A stretch of DNA of 6,901 bases, taken from the NCBI GenBank assembly GCA_029262935.1, contig JAJCYK010000624.1, positions 1-6,901 on the forward strand. The letters run 5' to 3'. The notes beneath the pieces are model-generated. The model was not told the origin of the DNA, made no database searches, and saw only the letters and a list, made by a program, of their open reading frames with translations. Positions 5,420-6,901 of the stretch are shown piece by piece; position 1 is the first letter of the stretch, and each line of letters begins with the position of its first letter. Source of the DNA: Cytophagales bacterium (GTDB lineage: Bacteria; Bacteroidota; Bacteroidia; Cytophagales; Cyclobacteriaceae). A program made the position numbers and the translations under genes.

Positions 5420-6871
5420 TCAAGCTAAAATAGATTTTACAACTTTACCGTGTACATCGGTAAGTCGGTACCTGCGGCCTTGAAACTTAAAAGTAAGTCG
5501 TTCGTGGTCCATGCCTAATAAATGCATCAAAGTGGCTTGAAAGTCGTGTACGTGTACCGGATTCTCTACCACATTGTACCCAAATTCATCAGTGGCTCCC
5601 AAAGTAAATCCTTTTTTGACACCAGCGCCAGCCATAAAGATGGTAAAGCATTTTGGATGATGATCTCTACCGTAGTTAGTTTCTGTCAATTGACCTTGTG
5701 AGTAATTTGTGCGACCAAACTCTCCACCCCAAATCACTAGGGTATCTTCCAACATTCCCCGCTGCTTGAGATCGGTAATTAATGCAGCGGTGGGTTGATC
5801 CGTTTCCTGACATTGTGTTTTAATGGCATTTGGTAAATTGCCGTGTTGATCCCAACCTTGATGATACAATTGAATGAATTTAACATCTCGTTCAGCTAAA
5901 CGTCTGGCCAGTAAGCAATTTGCTGCATAAGTGCCCGGTTTCCGGCTGTCTGGACCGTACATATCGTAAATGTAATCTGGCTCCGAATCCGTATCCATAA
6001 TCTCCGGAACTGAGGTCTGCATTCGAAACGCCTTTTCATATTGCGCCATACGAGCCATGATCTCAGGGTCTCCTACATCATGATAGTTGATTTCTTCTAA
6101 TTGTTGCAGGTGATCCAATTGGTCTCTCCTACTCCCTTCGGTTACGCCAGGGGGGTTATTTAAATAAAGGACCGGGTTTTTTCCGGCCCTAAATTGGACA
6201 CCTTGATGTTGGGAAGGCAGAAATCCATTACCCCAAAGTCGCGAATAGAGTGGTTGTCCATATTTATCTTTGGTCAATAACACGACAAAGGAAGGTAAGT
6301 TTTCATTGTCGGTGCCTAGGCCATAGCTTAACCAAGACCCTATCGATGGTCTACCAGGAAATTGTGAGCCGGTTTGAATAAACGTGATGGCAGGATCATG
6401 ATTTATAGCTTCAGTATACATTGACTTAACAAAGCATAAATCATCCACTATTTTCGAGGTGTGAGGCATTAAGTCACTTACCCAGGCACCACTGTTACCC
6501 GCTTGCTTAAAATTAAATTGTGAACCAGCCAAAGGAAAACTAGCTTGACCTGCAGTCATTCCAGTAAGTCGTTGTCCTTGACGAATACTGTCGGGCAGTT
6601 CTTCCCCGTTCATCTTATTTAGCAAAGGTTTGTAATCAAACAAATCCAATTGGGAGGGCGCTCCACTTTGGAACAGATAGATTACCCTTTTAACTTTGGG
6701 GGCAAAATGCGGATTGCCTAGCACTTGATGGGTCTTAACTGTCGCTGAAGACTGCCCCAACAATCCCATGGGGTCCAAAAAAGATCCCAGGGATAATGCA
6801 CCTAGCCCCAAAGAAGTTTTAGTCAAAAAATCCCTGCGTGAGTATTCTTGATTTTGATGGTCGCAATGCAT
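5420..6871 (-). CDS. Tat-exported DUF1501 family protein
   Basis: A 483-residue DUF1501 protein, a family distantly related to the alkaline phosphatase/sulfatase fold and without an established reaction. The N-terminus is a twin-arginine signal: SRRDFL at 11-16 followed by a hydrophobic stretch, about 17-36, so export in folded form is predicted. Family blocks include VIYLFQSGAPSQLDLFDYKP (63-82), NHDPA (157-161), GRPSIGSWLSYGLG (173-186), HQGWDQHG (337-344), WGGEFGRT (381-388), GRDHHPKCFTIFMAGAGVKKG (401-421), VHDFQATLMHLLG (441-453) and RRYRLTDVHGKVV (466-478). The conserved D, E and H residues in these blocks suggest metal binding, by analogy to the superfamily. It starts five bases after the stop of an upstream partial gene, so the two are probably co-transcribed. 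In Bacteroidota, Planctomycetota and Verrucomicrobiota such genes usually follow a PSD1 (DUF1549/DUF1553) gene. Its stop abuts that of glpD. The family call is firm, the function unknown. Confidence 0.92.
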   Translation of the reverse strand: MHCDHQNQEYSRRDFLTKTSLGLGALSLGSFLDPMGLLGQSSATVKTHQVLGNPHFAPKVKRVIYLFQSGAPSQLDLFDYKPLLNKMNGEELPDSIRQGQRLTGMTAGQASFPLAGSQFNFKQAGNSGAWVSDLMPHTSKIVDDLCFVKSMYTEAINHDPAITFIQTGSQFPGRPSIGSWLSYGLGTDNENLPSFVVLLTKDKYGQPLYSRLWGNGFLPSQHQGVQFRAGKNPVLYLNNPPGVTEGSRRDQLDHLQQLEEINYHDVGDPEIMARMAQYEKAFRMQTSVPEIMDTDSEPDYIYDMYGPDSRKPGTYAANCLLARRLAERDVKFIQLYHQGWDQHGNLPNAIKTQCQETDQPTAALITDLKQRGMLEDTLVIWGGEFGRTNYSQGQLTETNYGRDHHPKCFTIFMAGAGVKKGFTLGATDEFGYNVVENPVHVHDFQATLMHLLGMDHERLTFKFQGRRYRLTDVHGKVVKSILA

Positions 6872-6876
6872 AATTA

Positions 6877-6901
6877 TTATCTTTTCATGTAGGCTTCGTC
6901 G
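6877..6901 (-). CDS. C-terminal end of an upstream gene, probably a PSD1-type (DUF1549/DUF1553) protein; cut by the window edge
   Basis: Reading leftward from the right edge, an open frame gives DEAYMKR then TAA. The stop is five bases before the DUF1501 start, which is a typical operon spacing. DUF1553-containing proteins encoded upstream of DUF1501 genes often end in a short NLDE-like tail, which this resembles, and that order is common in these phyla. Only seven residues are visible, so the identity rests on genomic context and not on domain evidence. Confidence 0.4.

Noticed and set aside
5445..5463. TTACCG-7-CGGTAA hairpin after glpD, considered as a terminator
   Set aside because: There are only six pairs and no U-tract, and it falls in the conserved RRYRLTDVHG coding block of the DUF1501 gene, so the symmetry may be incidental.

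Overview
The window looks like a chromosomal segment of a Bacteroidota bacterium, probably an environmental or marine lineage near Saprospiria or Cytophagia. This is inferred from three things: the gene types (a Bacteroidota-style LacI regulator with a VGFTNEP motif, a COG4299-type acyltransferase, a Tat-exported DUF1501 protein), the moderately AT-rich DNA, and AT-rich start contexts that mostly lack a Shine-Dalgarno sequence. No rRNA, tRNA, CRISPR array, insertion sequence or phage gene is visible.

Layout from left to right. Positions 1-156 are a regulatory region with a perfect palindrome, GGGAACGTTCCC, of the LacI-operator type. A LacI-family regulator (157-1197, +) follows, starting at TTG. 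Its 3' end overlaps by 11 bp the end of a convergent leftward pair: galactokinase galK (3487-2321, -) and, 33 bp further on, a multi-pass HGSNAT/NagX-like membrane acyltransferase (2287-1187, -). A 360-bp divergent intergenic region (3488-3847) carries several inverted repeats. It separates galK from glpD, an FAD-dependent glycerol-3-phosphate dehydrogenase (3848-5419, +). The glpD stop codon directly abuts the stop of a convergent DUF1501 protein with a twin-arginine signal (6871-5420, -). Five bases upstream of that gene, the last seven codons of another leftward gene run off the right edge. It is probably the PSD1-type (DUF1549/DUF1553) partner usually found with DUF1501.

Functionally this is carbohydrate and glycerol metabolism: galactose phosphorylation, glycerol-3-phosphate oxidation into the quinone pool, a sugar-responsive regulator, and an exported enzyme-like pair of uncharacterised function. 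The genes do not form one operon. There are at least four transcription units, and both convergent junctions have no room for a terminator. I see no evidence of a novel defence or mobile system. The best leads are the intergenic dyads, the operator, the galK-acyltransferase pairing and the DUF1501 pair.
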